A stretch of 64,000 nt of DNA from Anaerohalosphaera lusitana (GTDB taxonomy: Bacteria; Planctomycetota; Phycisphaerae; Sedimentisphaerales; Anaerohalosphaeraceae): assembly GCF_002007645.1 (NCBI RefSeq), contig NZ_CP019791.1:2046001-2110000 (forward strand), written 5' to 3'. The notes beneath the pieces are model-generated. The model did not search any database. It worked only from the letters and a program-made list of their open reading frames with translations, and was not told where the DNA came from. Shown piece after piece: positions 44,638 through 53,330 of the stretch. The translations under genes were made by a program, and so were the position numbers. Positions within the stretch are counted from its first letter, which is position 1. Each line of letters starts with the position of its first letter.

Positions 44638-44754
44638 ATTTCGGCAGTGGTTTCTTTGCGTTTTTACGGGGCCTTGCCCATTTTGGCGGGTGTTCCGCAT
44701 CGAGACTCAAGTCATGATCAGATTATTTGGAAATTGCTGCCGGGAAGGTTTTAA

Positions 44755-45489
44755 GTGAAGACGATTATAGTTATACCTGCTCGTTACGATTCAACTCGCT
44801 TCCCCGGTAAGGTTCTCGCTGATGATACCGGCAAATTCCTCGTTCAGCATACATATGAGCGGGCACTTTGCGCTGAGAATGCTGACGAGGTTCTGATCGC
44901 AACTGACAGTGAGAAGGTGCTGCGGGCCTGCGAATCATTCGGCGCGAAGGCGGTGATGACTTCCGGAACGCACCAGAGCGGTACTGACAGGATCGCCGAA
45001 GCTGTCACGCAAAGTGATGCTGAACTGGTTGTGAATCTGCAGGCAGACGAACCGGAGATCGATCCGGCATATATTGACAAGCTGATCGATCTGCTGAAAT
45101 CGGATGAAGGGTCGCAGATGGCAACGCTGGTTTCCGGATTCGGGAATCCGGATCAGGTGAAGGACCCTAATGTTGTCAAAGTGGTTACGCAGGTCAACGG
45201 CAGGGCGATCTATTTCTCGCGTTCGCCGATACCGTTTTCGCGGGAAAGCAATGGAGTCGGTGATCTGGATAATTACCTCAGGCATCTGGGTGTGTACGCA
45301 TACAGACGCGAATTCCTGACGGCGTTTACGTCATTGCCGCAAGGTGAACTGGAAAAAACGGAAAAACTCGAACAGCTCCGGGCATTGGAGAACGGATACT
45401 CGATCATAACAGGCAAAGTAGAGCATACGTGGGACGGGATTGACACTGCCGAGCAGTATGCACAGTTCGTAAAAAGGATCAAAGGATAG
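44755..45489 (+). CDS. kdsB: 3-deoxy-manno-octulosonate cytidylyltransferase
   Basis: Activates Kdo as CMP-Kdo for lipopolysaccharide core synthesis. The 244-residue nucleotidyltransferase has IPARYDSTRFPGKVL, GTHQSGTDRIAEA, NLQADEPEI, and SRSPIPFSR with HLGVYAYR. The start is GTG (44755), preceded by GGAAGG, six nt away. pyrG begins one base after its stop, so the enzyme making CTP is translationally coupled to the one using it. Confidence 0.96.
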   Translation: MKTIIVIPARYDSTRFPGKVLADDTGKFLVQHTYERALCAENADEVLIATDSEKVLRACESFGAKAVMTSGTHQSGTDRIAEAVTQSDAELVVNLQADEPEIDPAYIDKLIDLLKSDEGSQMATLVSGFGNPDQVKDPNVVKVVTQVNGRAIYFSRSPIPFSRESNGVGDLDNYLRHLGVYAYRREFLTAFTSLPQGELEKTEKLEQLRALENGYSIITGKVEHTWDGIDTAEQYAQFVKRIKG

Positions 45490-45490
45490 A

Positions 45491-47278
45491 ATGGCCAAAT
45501 ACAATATCACAGCGGACAGCAGGGACCTACTAGCAAAAGTCAGTGACGTCTCTACGGATACTGAGTATTTCTCGCCCATACCCAACGGCTACAAGAAGGG
45601 CCAGACACGTTACGTCATCGTGATGGGTACCGTGATGAGCGGGCTGGGAAAAGGCATATTCGCGTCATCCATGGCCAAGTTGATGCAGGACAAGGGCCTG
45701 CGGGTTGCTCCGATAAAGCTCGAGGGGTATCTGAACATTGATTCGGGTACGCTCAATCCGTTCAGGCACGGTGAAGTTTTCGTGCTGGATGACGGTATGG
45801 AATGCGATATGGACCTGGGTACCTACGAGCGCATGCTGGACAAGGACCTGAGCAGTGCGAATTTCTCGACCAGCGGCCAGATCTACAGCTCCGTTCTTCG
45901 CAAGGAGAGGCACGGCGACTATCTGGGGCGTGATGTTCAGATGATCCCGCATGTGACGGGTGAAGTTAAGCTCAAGCTGCGAAGACTAGCAATGGCCAGT
46001 GAAGCGGATATAGTGTTTGTCGAGATAGGCGGTACGGCCGGCGACCTGGAAAACGCCTTCTATATCGAGGCGATGCGTGAGCTTGCTTACGAAGAAGGGC
46101 CGGGAAGCTGCTGTTTTGTAGGTCTTACATATATTCTCGAACCCCAGGCTCTGGGTGAGCAGAAATCCAAGGCTGCCCAGCTAGGCATCAAGCAGCTCAT
46201 GCAGATGGGTATCCAGCCTGACATCGTAGCATGTCGCGCGAGTAATCCTGTCAGCGAACAAGCCAGACAGAAAATAAGTGTCTTCAGTAATGTACCCTAC
46301 GAGCGTGTGTTCAGCATGCATGACTGCCCGAGCATTTATACGGTTCCTGCAATGCTGCGTGATTGCGGCATCGATTTCGAGGTGATCCGCCTGCTGGGTA
46401 TCGAGGACAGGATCGATCTTCGTGCCGAACGCAGGGCGTGGGCGAAATGGTCAGATTTCACGGACAAGATCGAGAGTGAAAAACGCGAAGTGACAATTGG
46501 TATCACCGGCAAATACACGTCGGTGCGTGACAGTTACGCTTCGATCATCAACGCCTTGGAACATGCGGGCATACTGCTGGGCACTAAGGTGAAAATTAAA
46601 TGGATCGAGACGACGGAAATCGCCGCTGACAATGCTGATGAGCTTTTGGCAGATGTTGACGGGATCATAGTGCCGGGCGGGTTTGGTACGCGAGGCACGG
46701 AGGGCAAGATCGCTTGTGTCAAATACGCTCGTGAGAATGATCTGCCTTATCTTGGTATATGCCTGGGCTTCCAGACAGCGGTAATAGAATTTGCACGCAA
46801 TGTTTGCGGCATGAAAGATGCTAACAGCACCGAGGTTGATCCGGAATGCAAGCAGGGCGTTATTGACATACTGCCCGAGCAAAAGAAGATCGAAGGGCTG
46901 GGCGGTAACATGCGCCTGGGCGGACGCGATATCAAGATCAAGAAGGATACCAAGGCATGGGAGCTGTTCAACAAGGCCGAGTCCGCCAGAATGAGGTTCC
47001 GCCACCGTTATGAAGTGGACCCTGAGTATATCGACACCTTCGAGGATAAGGGAATGGTATTTAGCGGAAAGGCGCCGAATCAGCCTATCATGCAGATACT
47101 GGAAATACCCTCGCACCCATTTTTTATGGCGACCCAGGCACATCCTGAGCTGACGTCACGTCCGATCAGGTCACAGCCGTTCTTTGCGGGTCTTGTTGCG
47201 GCAGCGGGCCGCAAAAGATATCCCACGGAAAATCTGCCCCAATTCCTCGATGCAGCACGAGAAATATGCTTCAGGTAA
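45491..47278 (+). CDS. pyrG: CTP synthase (atypical, N-terminally extended)
   Basis: Makes CTP from UTP, ATP and glutamine. The 595-residue chain is about 50 longer than usual, with an N-terminal extension of about 40 residues. The synthetase P-loop reads GTVMSGLGKGI (46-56), then APIKLEGYLNIDSGTLNP, where the normal sequence has K-x-DPY and DPGT; Lys76 is kept. VEIGGTAGDLEN keeps the Glu ligand. The glutaminase nucleophile is Cys424 in YLGICLGFQ, and the C-terminus has QAHPEL, where the family has F-HPE. So it is a divergent but complete CTP synthase. It follows kdsB at once. Confidence 0.93.
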   Translation: MAKYNITADSRDLLAKVSDVSTDTEYFSPIPNGYKKGQTRYVIVMGTVMSGLGKGIFASSMAKLMQDKGLRVAPIKLEGYLNIDSGTLNPFRHGEVFVLDDGMECDMDLGTYERMLDKDLSSANFSTSGQIYSSVLRKERHGDYLGRDVQMIPHVTGEVKLKLRRLAMASEADIVFVEIGGTAGDLENAFYIEAMRELAYEEGPGSCCFVGLTYILEPQALGEQKSKAAQLGIKQLMQMGIQPDIVACRASNPVSEQARQKISVFSNVPYERVFSMHDCPSIYTVPAMLRDCGIDFEVIRLLGIEDRIDLRAERRAWAKWSDFTDKIESEKREVTIGITGKYTSVRDSYASIINALEHAGILLGTKVKIKWIETTEIAADNADELLADVDGIIVPGGFGTRGTEGKIACVKYARENDLPYLGICLGFQTAVIEFARNVCGMKDANSTEVDPECKQGVIDILPEQKKIEGLGGNMRLGGRDIKIKKDTKAWELFNKAESARMRFRHRYEVDPEYIDTFEDKGMVFSGKAPNQPIMQILEIPSHPFFMATQAHPELTSRPIRSQPFFAGLVAAAGRKRYPTENLPQFLDAAREICFR

Positions 47279-47288
47279 CGGAGTTTTT

Positions 47289-48221
47289 TTAATGTTCGTC
47301 ATGTTTTCTGTTGGCCATTGCAATGCGGGCGTTTCGCTTTATTCCCGCAAGTCCGGCTCGGTCGCATGGTGAATCTGACAACACCTTCAGAAAGTCCTTC
47401 TCGTCCCAGTGCAGAACCTGCTCGGCCGTTATGTTACATCTCTCGGGGAAGTAGCGAATATCTGAATTATGCCTGATTGGGGCGATCTTTTCAAAAGGGC
47501 AAGCCAGCATACAGCGGTCACAGCCGAAAAGCTGTCCGTCCATCTTGCCGGCTAGCTGTTCATCTATATCGCCCTTGTGCTCCATGCTCAAATAACTGAT
47601 GCACCTTGATGCGTCGAGTGTGCCGTCAATGTGAAGGGCCCCTGTGGGGCATGCTTCAACACAGTGATTGCAGCCGTCACACTTATTTTTAATGGGGTTG
47701 TCGGCTGGCAGGTCAAGCGTGCTCACAAGCTCGCCCAGCAATATCTGACCGCCGAGTCGTGGATTGATCAGCATGCGGTTTTTACCGATAAAGCCCAGTC
47801 CCGCACGCTCAGCAATTGCCCGCTCTGCCAAAGGTACCGTGTCGACGCAGACCTTGAACTTGAATCGGTCCGGACTTACTCGCTCTTTGATCTCAACCGC
47901 CAACATATATAGCCGATCCTTGACGAACTTGTGGTAATCTTCGTACAAAGCGTAATTGGCAAAAGCACCAGGCTTACCATTTTTCGTTGTCCGATAGTTG
48001 AGACCGACACATATAACCGAACGCGCGTTGGGCAGCAGAGCACGCGGATTCGTTCGTTTGTCGAAATTGCGACCCATATAATGCATATCACCCGCGTGAC
48101 CGCTTGCCAGCCAATCACGCAGTCTGGCTGAGTGTTTTTCACTCACCGGCTCAGCGGTTGTGAAACCGACCAGGTCAAAGCCCAGCTCAAAAGCCATTTT
48201 TTTAATTTCTGAAGGATTCAT
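47289..48221 (-). CDS. queG: Epoxyqueuosine reductase
   Basis: Cobalamin and 4Fe-4S enzyme making queuosine from epoxyqueuosine in tRNA. The 310-residue protein has the N-terminal domain LGFDLVGFTTAEPV, the cobalamin-pocket segment SVICVGLNYRT, and two Cys clusters: CDGCNHCVEACPTGA and CDRCMLACPF. Length is normal. No Shine-Dalgarno is seen; a -10 box TATATT ends eight nt before the ATG, so the mRNA is probably leaderless. It converges with pyrG with only 10 nt between. Confidence 0.93.
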   Translation of the reverse strand: MNPSEIKKMAFELGFDLVGFTTAEPVSEKHSARLRDWLASGHAGDMHYMGRNFDKRTNPRALLPNARSVICVGLNYRTTKNGKPGAFANYALYEDYHKFVKDRLYMLAVEIKERVSPDRFKFKVCVDTVPLAERAIAERAGLGFIGKNRMLINPRLGGQILLGELVSTLDLPADNPIKNKCDGCNHCVEACPTGALHIDGTLDASRCISYLSMEHKGDIDEQLAGKMDGQLFGCDRCMLACPFEKIAPIRHNSDIRYFPERCNITAEQVLHWDEKDFLKVLSDSPCDRAGLAGIKRNARIAMANRKHDEH

Positions 48222-48229
48222 CAGCCGCC

Positions 48230-48235
48230 AATATA
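48230..48235 (-). promoter_or_regulatory. Predicted -10 box of queG, leaderless
   Basis: Minus-strand TATATT eight nt before the queG ATG (48221); the -35 region is poor (TACAAT-like). Confidence 0.45.
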
Positions 48236-48374
48236 ACAGTTTCAGGTGCGATATTGTAGGCCAAATGTCATTTTAAACGCGTCCAGCAAGTTCCTCAGGA
48301 ACAAATGATCTTTGTAACTGTGACGTTGCGGGTATCCAATGACATTATACACGTTCTGACAATGGTAAAATTAC

Positions 48375-48404
48375 TTGACAAGCAGGGCGTAAAGAAGGTA
48401 GCAT
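48375..48404 (+). promoter_or_regulatory. Predicted promoter of the coiled-coil lipoprotein gene
   Basis: TTGACA (48375-48380), 18-nt spacer, TAGCAT (48399-48404). Confidence 0.55.
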
Positions 48405-48427
48405 AAGCCGTTTTCAGCAACTATTTT

Positions 48428-50026
48428 ATGGAGATGAACGTGTTGCGTAGCATATCTGTAACTATCATAAGTATTGTTTTGACGTCCGTTTTTCTGGGTT
48501 GCAGCGAAAATCCCGAAGATAAGGCCGCAAAAGAGATCCGGGCCGGCGTTGATCAGGCCCTCGGCGATGTTGCCAGCAAAGCTGATTATACCTCAGCTTC
48601 CCAGAAGCTCGAAGGTGTCCTCAGCAGAAACCAGAGAGATGCCGGCGAAAAGGCTGTTCCGGGACTGCTTGCAGCGGGCAATATTACGCTGGGCCAGGCT
48701 GAAATGATGAAGGCCAATCTCGGTTCGGTCCATAAAGGGATCAATGACCGGATCGAATCCCTGTCACAGACTGTAAGAGAGGCAGCGGACATAGAGCTCC
48801 AGAAGAATACCCTCGAACAGCTTGCCGAAAGCACCGAAAAACAGCTAGAAACGCTCAAAGAGACGCTCAATGGCACCAGTGATTCTAATAGCGTTGAAGC
48901 AAGGCTCGCTCAGGTCAACATCAAGATCGAACAATTGAAAGGCCAGATAGCCGACCTTGACAATAAATTGGGTCAGCTCAAGCAGAAAGAAAACGAAATA
49001 CAGACGCAGGCCGACACGAAATTCCGAAAAGCCGATCTGGCGTCCGGAGATCAGGCCAGCGAGCTCAAGCAGGAAGGCTATGACCTGCTGATGTCAAAAA
49101 ACAATTATTACGTCGACATTCAGGAACTGACCGACCAGATAGATGATCTGCAGAGCAGGATCGATCTTTTGGCCCCTCTTAAGGATCGTCTGGAAAGAAG
49201 CAGACGCCTGCTGGCTGAAAAAATTGCTAATATCCAGGATGTCCCCGAACGAACCGATATAAACGAGCAGATCGATGACCTGCGTTCCAGGTATCAGGCC
49301 AGCTTAACCGCTGTAAATGATTCTGCCGCTAAGCTCCTGGAAAGACTCCAGGCTTATCAGGCACAGGTCAATGGCGTAGCTTCAGTTTTTGAAGCTTCAC
49401 GTGAGGAGTATTTAAAAAAAGCAAGACGCGGTGTCCTTTCAAGGGATACAACCGACGCGGCTATAGCCCAGTGTTATTACGGAACAGGGCGGCTTCTCAG
49501 CGAATCACAGCGGTTCCTGCTAGACAACGGCGAACGCGTGGCCTCGCTTGCAACCGCAGCCGATGATTCCGTTAACGACAAAATGACCAGTGTGATCGAG
49601 TTCTGTACAACTACGAGCCAGGAGTGGCGCAGCCAGGCTATGGAGAATCTTGACTCGGCAATTCAGGCGTTTGACGAGCTCACCGGCCAGATCAGAGGCG
49701 ATGATCAGGCTCGCTGTGCAGTCTTAAAGAGTGAGCTTCTGGCGGTACATACCAAAAGAAGCCTGGCTGATGAGATGGGCTCGTTGGACGTTTACGATGC
49801 TGCTGTAACAAAGATCGACGAACTCACCACAGCAGTCGCGGAATGTGACGAGGATTTCAGCACATCCTCGCTTGCCAGGTTTATCACCGAGGGCGTGTAC
49901 TACATCCCGAGCCTCAAGACCGAAGAGATAATCGTCAAGAAGGAAGAACCCGAAGAGGAACCTGCTGAGCCCGGCCAGATGCCCGGTCAGGAGCCCGGCA
50001 AAGCGGATCCGAACAGCCTCTGGTAA
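48428..50026 (+). CDS. Coiled-coil lipoprotein, hypothetical
   Basis: Up to 532 residues. The N-terminus is a lipoprotein signal (IISIVLTSVFLGC, lipid Cys about 25), followed by very long heptad-rich coiled coils (about 100-330, LESLTQTVREAADIELQK-like repeats of Leu, Gln, Lys and Glu) and a charged Pro/Glu tail. Three starts are possible: ATG 48428, ATG 48434 and GTG 48440; GGAG spaced six nt before GTG 48440 best suits the last. A rod-like periplasmic or outer-membrane role is inferred. Not recognised as a named family. Confidence 0.72.
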   Translation: MEMNVLRSISVTIISIVLTSVFLGCSENPEDKAAKEIRAGVDQALGDVASKADYTSASQKLEGVLSRNQRDAGEKAVPGLLAAGNITLGQAEMMKANLGSVHKGINDRIESLSQTVREAADIELQKNTLEQLAESTEKQLETLKETLNGTSDSNSVEARLAQVNIKIEQLKGQIADLDNKLGQLKQKENEIQTQADTKFRKADLASGDQASELKQEGYDLLMSKNNYYVDIQELTDQIDDLQSRIDLLAPLKDRLERSRRLLAEKIANIQDVPERTDINEQIDDLRSRYQASLTAVNDSAAKLLERLQAYQAQVNGVASVFEASREEYLKKARRGVLSRDTTDAAIAQCYYGTGRLLSESQRFLLDNGERVASLATAADDSVNDKMTSVIEFCTTTSQEWRSQAMENLDSAIQAFDELTGQIRGDDQARCAVLKSELLAVHTKRSLADEMGSLDVYDAAVTKIDELTTAVAECDEDFSTSSLARFITEGVYYIPSLKTEEIIVKKEEPEEEPAEPGQMPGQEPGKADPNSLW

Positions 50027-50062
50027 TCGCTGGAGTTTTTTCAAACAAGATCAAAAATTTAT

Positions 50063-50090
50063 AAGAGCGGTCATAAAGGCCGCTCTTTTT
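50063..50090 (+). terminator. Terminator of the coiled-coil lipoprotein gene
   Basis: AAGAGCGG (50063-50070) pairs with CCGCTCTT (50080-50087), then T. Confidence 0.85.
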
Positions 50091-50319
50091 CATTCAGCCC
50101 TTTGGCAACCGCAAAACGCAGGCCCGACTTTTCCAAAATTGCTTGAGCCCGGCTAAGGGTTTGGGTAAAATGATTCTTTTTATGCGTGCTTCTCATTGCG
50201 GACAAGCATCCGCAGACCAATAAAGCGTTAAATGCATTTTCCTCCCTCTGCCATGATGGGCGGACCTTAATACTGATCCATGGCACTTGTGACATCTTCG
50301 TAGAGGGAATCCGTGTAAT

Positions 50320-50832
50320 ATGTTTATTAAAGATGACCGAAATTCTGTTAATGCCGACTCTCAAAGCAGCCGCCCAAAGCCCGGAACAGCTCTGGTCGAC
50401 AAGGCCTGCATCGGTTTCATGGATAAATGCTCCAAACAAGCGGCTCTCAACAGTCTGGTTGACCTGATAGGCAAATCCAAAGACGTTTCAGATGTTGACG
50501 AAGTACGCACCGCGATATTCCACAGAGAAACGCTCATGAGTACCGGCATCGGTTTGGGCCTTGCATTTCCCCATGCACGCCTCAGTTCGGTCAAGAAACC
50601 GGCAATGGCAGTCGGCTTATGCAGAGAAGGTATTGACGATTACGAGTCGCTCGATAATGCTGCAGTGCATTTGGTCTTCATGATAGTTGCAGGCAAGGAT
50701 CAGCATGCCCAGTACTTGCGTCTTCTCGCCTCGATCAGCAAAAAGCTCAAAGTGGAGAATGTCCGCAAGTCGCTCATAAACGCACCCGATGAAGACAGCT
50801 TTTACGCTCTGCTGAAAGAGATGGGAATTTAG
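50320..50832 (+). CDS. PTS EIIA domain protein (fructose/nitrogen type)
   Basis: A 170-residue single-domain protein of the EIIA (fructose/Ntr) fold: KQAALNSLVDLIGKS, HRETLMSTGIGLGLAFPHARL with the phosphorylatable His85, VHLVFMIVAGKDQHAQYL, and the C-terminal helices. There is no EIIB or EIIC domain. It ends three nt before the antiporter gene, so they form an operon, and the EIIA probably regulates transport rather than carrying sugar phosphate. GAGGG is about 12 nt before the ATG; the start is the least sure part. Confidence 0.8.
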   Translation: MFIKDDRNSVNADSQSSRPKPGTALVDKACIGFMDKCSKQAALNSLVDLIGKSKDVSDVDEVRTAIFHRETLMSTGIGLGLAFPHARLSSVKKPAMAVGLCREGIDDYESLDNAAVHLVFMIVAGKDQHAQYLRLLASISKKLKVENVRKSLINAPDEDSFYALLKEMGI

Positions 50833-50835
50833 GCC

Positions 50836-52503
50836 ATGGAAGATATTGGTGTTCTGCTCGTATTTGGTATAAGCATCTTCGGCGGCCTCCTCGGCGCATC
50901 CTTCTTCCAGAAGATCCGTGTACCCCAGGTAGTGGGTTACATCGCAATAGGCCTGATCATCGGCCAGAGCGGCTTCAAGCTTGTCGGTACTGAGGACATC
51001 CAGCGGCTCCAGCCTTTCAATCTTTTTGCCCTGGGTGTGATCGGCTTTCTCGTAGGCGGTGAGCTCAAGCTCGAGAGCTTCAAAAAGTATGCAAAACAGT
51101 TCAGCGCGATTCTCCTCGGCGAAGGGCTCGGAGCATTCTTCCTGGTGGGTCTGGCAAGCGGCACAGCCCTGTATTTTGTCTTCGACAGTGCTGTACTTGC
51201 CATGGCAGCCGGAATAGTTTTCGGCGCTATCGCTTCCGCCACGGACCCAGCCTCTACCATGGATGTGCTCTGGGAATACCGCGGCAGGGGAGTTCTCACC
51301 ACATCATTGATCGCGATCGTCGCACTCGATGACGCCCTCGCCATGACCCTCTATGGCATCGGCACCGGCGTTGCCGAACTCATGACTAGCAGTGACGGCT
51401 CCATCCTCGAACAGCTCAAAGTGGTTGGGATCGAGCTGTTTGGAGCGGTGGCCGTGGGCTTTGTCTTCGCCCTCGCACTGCGGTTCATTCTCATGCGTGT
51501 CCACCAGAAAGAACGCAGCCTCGCATTCGCACTGGGCCTGATCCTGCTCCTCATAGGAATCGCCAGCAAAAGCAACATGGACGTGATACTCGCCGCGATG
51601 ACTCTTGGCTTTGTACTGACCAACATTGTCCCGCGCCAGAGCGAAGAGCTGTTCGGCCTCCTGCGTGGTGTCAGCGTACCGATCTACGTACTGTTCTTCG
51701 TCCTCGTCGGTGCCCGCATAGGCCTTGCGAACATGCCAGCCTGGCTGTGGGGCATCGTTGCCATATATGTACTCGGCCGCAGCATAGGCAAAATGGGCGG
51801 AGCATACCTCGGCGCAAAACTCACGAACAGCCCTGTCGTTGTCCAGAGGTATCTCGGAATGGGCCTCTTTGCCCAGGGCGGCGTTGCTATAGGTCTTTCC
51901 ATCATGGCCAGTCATCACCTCGGCGAGATAGAGGTCCAGCCGGGCCTTATGCTCGGAGATGTGATAGTCTTCGGCGTCACCGCCACCACCCTGATCGTTC
52001 AGTTGATCGGCCCTGCAATGGCAAAACTCGCCATTAAATTCGCCGACGAGATAGGCAGGAACATCACACGCGAAGACGTGATCGAATCGCTCAAGGTCGA
52101 AGACGTTATGGACAAGGACGTGCTCGCAATACGTGACAGCGAACCCCTCATAAACGCGGTTGATACCTTCGTCGAGAACGACTTTTTCGTTTACCCCGTG
52201 GTCGACCGTTCGAACCAGATCGTCGGTATCATCTCCATCGAGGGTCTGAAAAACATCCTGGCCGATCAGGAGGCCTGGCACTGGCTTGTAGCATCCGATG
52301 TTATGCAGCCTGCAGACGATAAAGCCGTCAGATCGGCCCCACTGAAAAATACTCTGGAAACGATGGTCGAATTGCGGATCGATCAGATGCCGGTCGTTCA
52401 GACAGAGGGCGCAGGCGAACCCATCGGAATGCTCGACCTCGCCCACGTGCGGGAAAGAGTCAGCATCGAACTGTTAAAACGCCAGCAGCCTGCTATCGCA
52501 TAA
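50836..52503 (+). CDS. Cation:proton antiporter with C-terminal tandem CBS domains
   Basis: A 555-residue inner-membrane antiporter (CPA superfamily). Residues 1-400 contain about 12 helices with the signature IASATDPAS and the acidic pore region IAIVALDDALAMTLYG. The cytoplasmic tail has two CBS domains (about 420-475, VMDKDVLAIRDSEPL; 485-545, VMQPADDKAVRS), sites that usually bind adenine nucleotides. Following a lone EIIA gene by three nt, it is probably gated by both nucleotides and PTS phosphorylation (inference). Ion (Na+ or K+) unknown. Confidence 0.88.
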   Translation: MEDIGVLLVFGISIFGGLLGASFFQKIRVPQVVGYIAIGLIIGQSGFKLVGTEDIQRLQPFNLFALGVIGFLVGGELKLESFKKYAKQFSAILLGEGLGAFFLVGLASGTALYFVFDSAVLAMAAGIVFGAIASATDPASTMDVLWEYRGRGVLTTSLIAIVALDDALAMTLYGIGTGVAELMTSSDGSILEQLKVVGIELFGAVAVGFVFALALRFILMRVHQKERSLAFALGLILLLIGIASKSNMDVILAAMTLGFVLTNIVPRQSEELFGLLRGVSVPIYVLFFVLVGARIGLANMPAWLWGIVAIYVLGRSIGKMGGAYLGAKLTNSPVVVQRYLGMGLFAQGGVAIGLSIMASHHLGEIEVQPGLMLGDVIVFGVTATTLIVQLIGPAMAKLAIKFADEIGRNITREDVIESLKVEDVMDKDVLAIRDSEPLINAVDTFVENDFFVYPVVDRSNQIVGIISIEGLKNILADQEAWHWLVASDVMQPADDKAVRSAPLKNTLETMVELRIDQMPVVQTEGAGEPIGMLDLAHVRERVSIELLKRQQPAIA

Positions 52504-52542
52504 ACAAAAAAGGTCTTACACGGGATTCAATTATGTGTTAAA

Positions 52543-53007
52543 ATGACTAGCAAAGTTCTGACCTGGCCACCAAGGCCTTATAATCCCGGAAAACCTGCAT
52601 TGGACCGATTGTTCTTCAGAAAACACCAACGCATAAAAGATAACGCCGAATTCAGGCGCATTCTCAGCCGGCATTGCTGCGCTGGCCGCGGTTTCGTGCG
52701 TGTCTATGCATGGCCCAGCAAAACCGACACAAGCAGGCTTGGTGTGTCGGTTTCAAGACGTTGCGGAAACGCGGTCAACCGCAATCGTCTTAAAAGACTC
52801 GCCCGCGAATCATTTCGCCTTGAACAGAACAACATTCCCGCCCCATTTGACTATTTGTTAATATATGCGCCGAAAATGTCGAATAGAGGAAGTGGTGCCT
52901 GCCGCGATCTCTCAGAGCTGACATTCGGGGACATCAGATGCATCTTCCTGGATCTGGCTCGAAAAAGCGCTGAAAAGGCAGGTATTAAAGCAGAAAATCA
53001 GAGTTGA
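52543..53007 (+). CDS. rnpA: Ribonuclease P protein component
   Basis: Protein subunit of the ribozyme that matures tRNA 5' ends. The 154-residue basic protein carries the family signature RLGVSVSRRCGNAVNRNRLK followed by RLARESFR, with an N-terminal extension of about 25 residues. It is normally next to rpmH and yidC near the origin; here no rpmH is visible in the preceding 40 nt, and the neighbour is an antiporter gene. Ribosome site is weak. The call rests on the RNR motif and is firm. Confidence 0.9.
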   Translation: MTSKVLTWPPRPYNPGKPALDRLFFRKHQRIKDNAEFRRILSRHCCAGRGFVRVYAWPSKTDTSRLGVSVSRRCGNAVNRNRLKRLARESFRLEQNNIPAPFDYLLIYAPKMSNRGSGACRDLSELTFGDIRCIFLDLARKSAEKAGIKAENQS

Positions 53008-53031
53008 CAATGGCAGGTTGCCCGGTAATCT
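53004..53031 (+). promoter_or_regulatory. Predicted promoter of the merR-mce pair
   Basis: TTGACA (53004-53009), 16-nt spacer, TAATCT (53026-53031), overlapping the rnpA stop codon. Confidence 0.55.
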
Positions 53032-53076
53032 AGTTGAGTATGCGGAAAAACCAGTTTAGTTCCGATAATAAGAGCA

Positions 53077-53328
53077 GTGACCAATAAAAATGACCTAGTA
53101 CAGATAGGCAAAGCCGCCGAGCAGGCAGGGGTATCGCGCCAGAGCCTTCAATACTATCTGATGGTTGGGGTAGTAGAGCCGACAGAGGTTACCGATACCG
53201 GACGAAGACTGTTCGATGGTGACGCAATAGAGAAGATCAAGCTGGTTCGCAAACTTAACGAAAGCGGCTATCCGCTGCGGGCAATCAGGGACCTTTTTAT
53301 GCAGGGCAAGTTTGGACAAAAGGACTAA
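53077..53328 (+). CDS. Stand-alone MerR-type helix-turn-helix protein
   Basis: An 83-residue protein that consists only of the winged-helix DNA-binding domain of the MerR family: IGKAAEQAGVSRQSLQYYL, VGVVEPTEVTDTGRRLFD, and the wing region KIKLVRKLNESGYPLRAIRDL. It lacks the effector-binding helix and Cys residues. GTG start. It ends two nt before the MCE gene, so both are one transcript. It may regulate that operon or act in another way. Confidence 0.82.
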   Translation: MTNKNDLVQIGKAAEQAGVSRQSLQYYLMVGVVEPTEVTDTGRRLFDGDAIEKIKLVRKLNESGYPLRAIRDLFMQGKFGQKD

Positions 53329-53330
53329 GC

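Noticed and set aside
51304-52446. Minus-strand open frame antisense to the antiporter gene
   Set aside because: Acidic, Glu/Asp/His-rich shadow of hydrophobic codons; no start signal.
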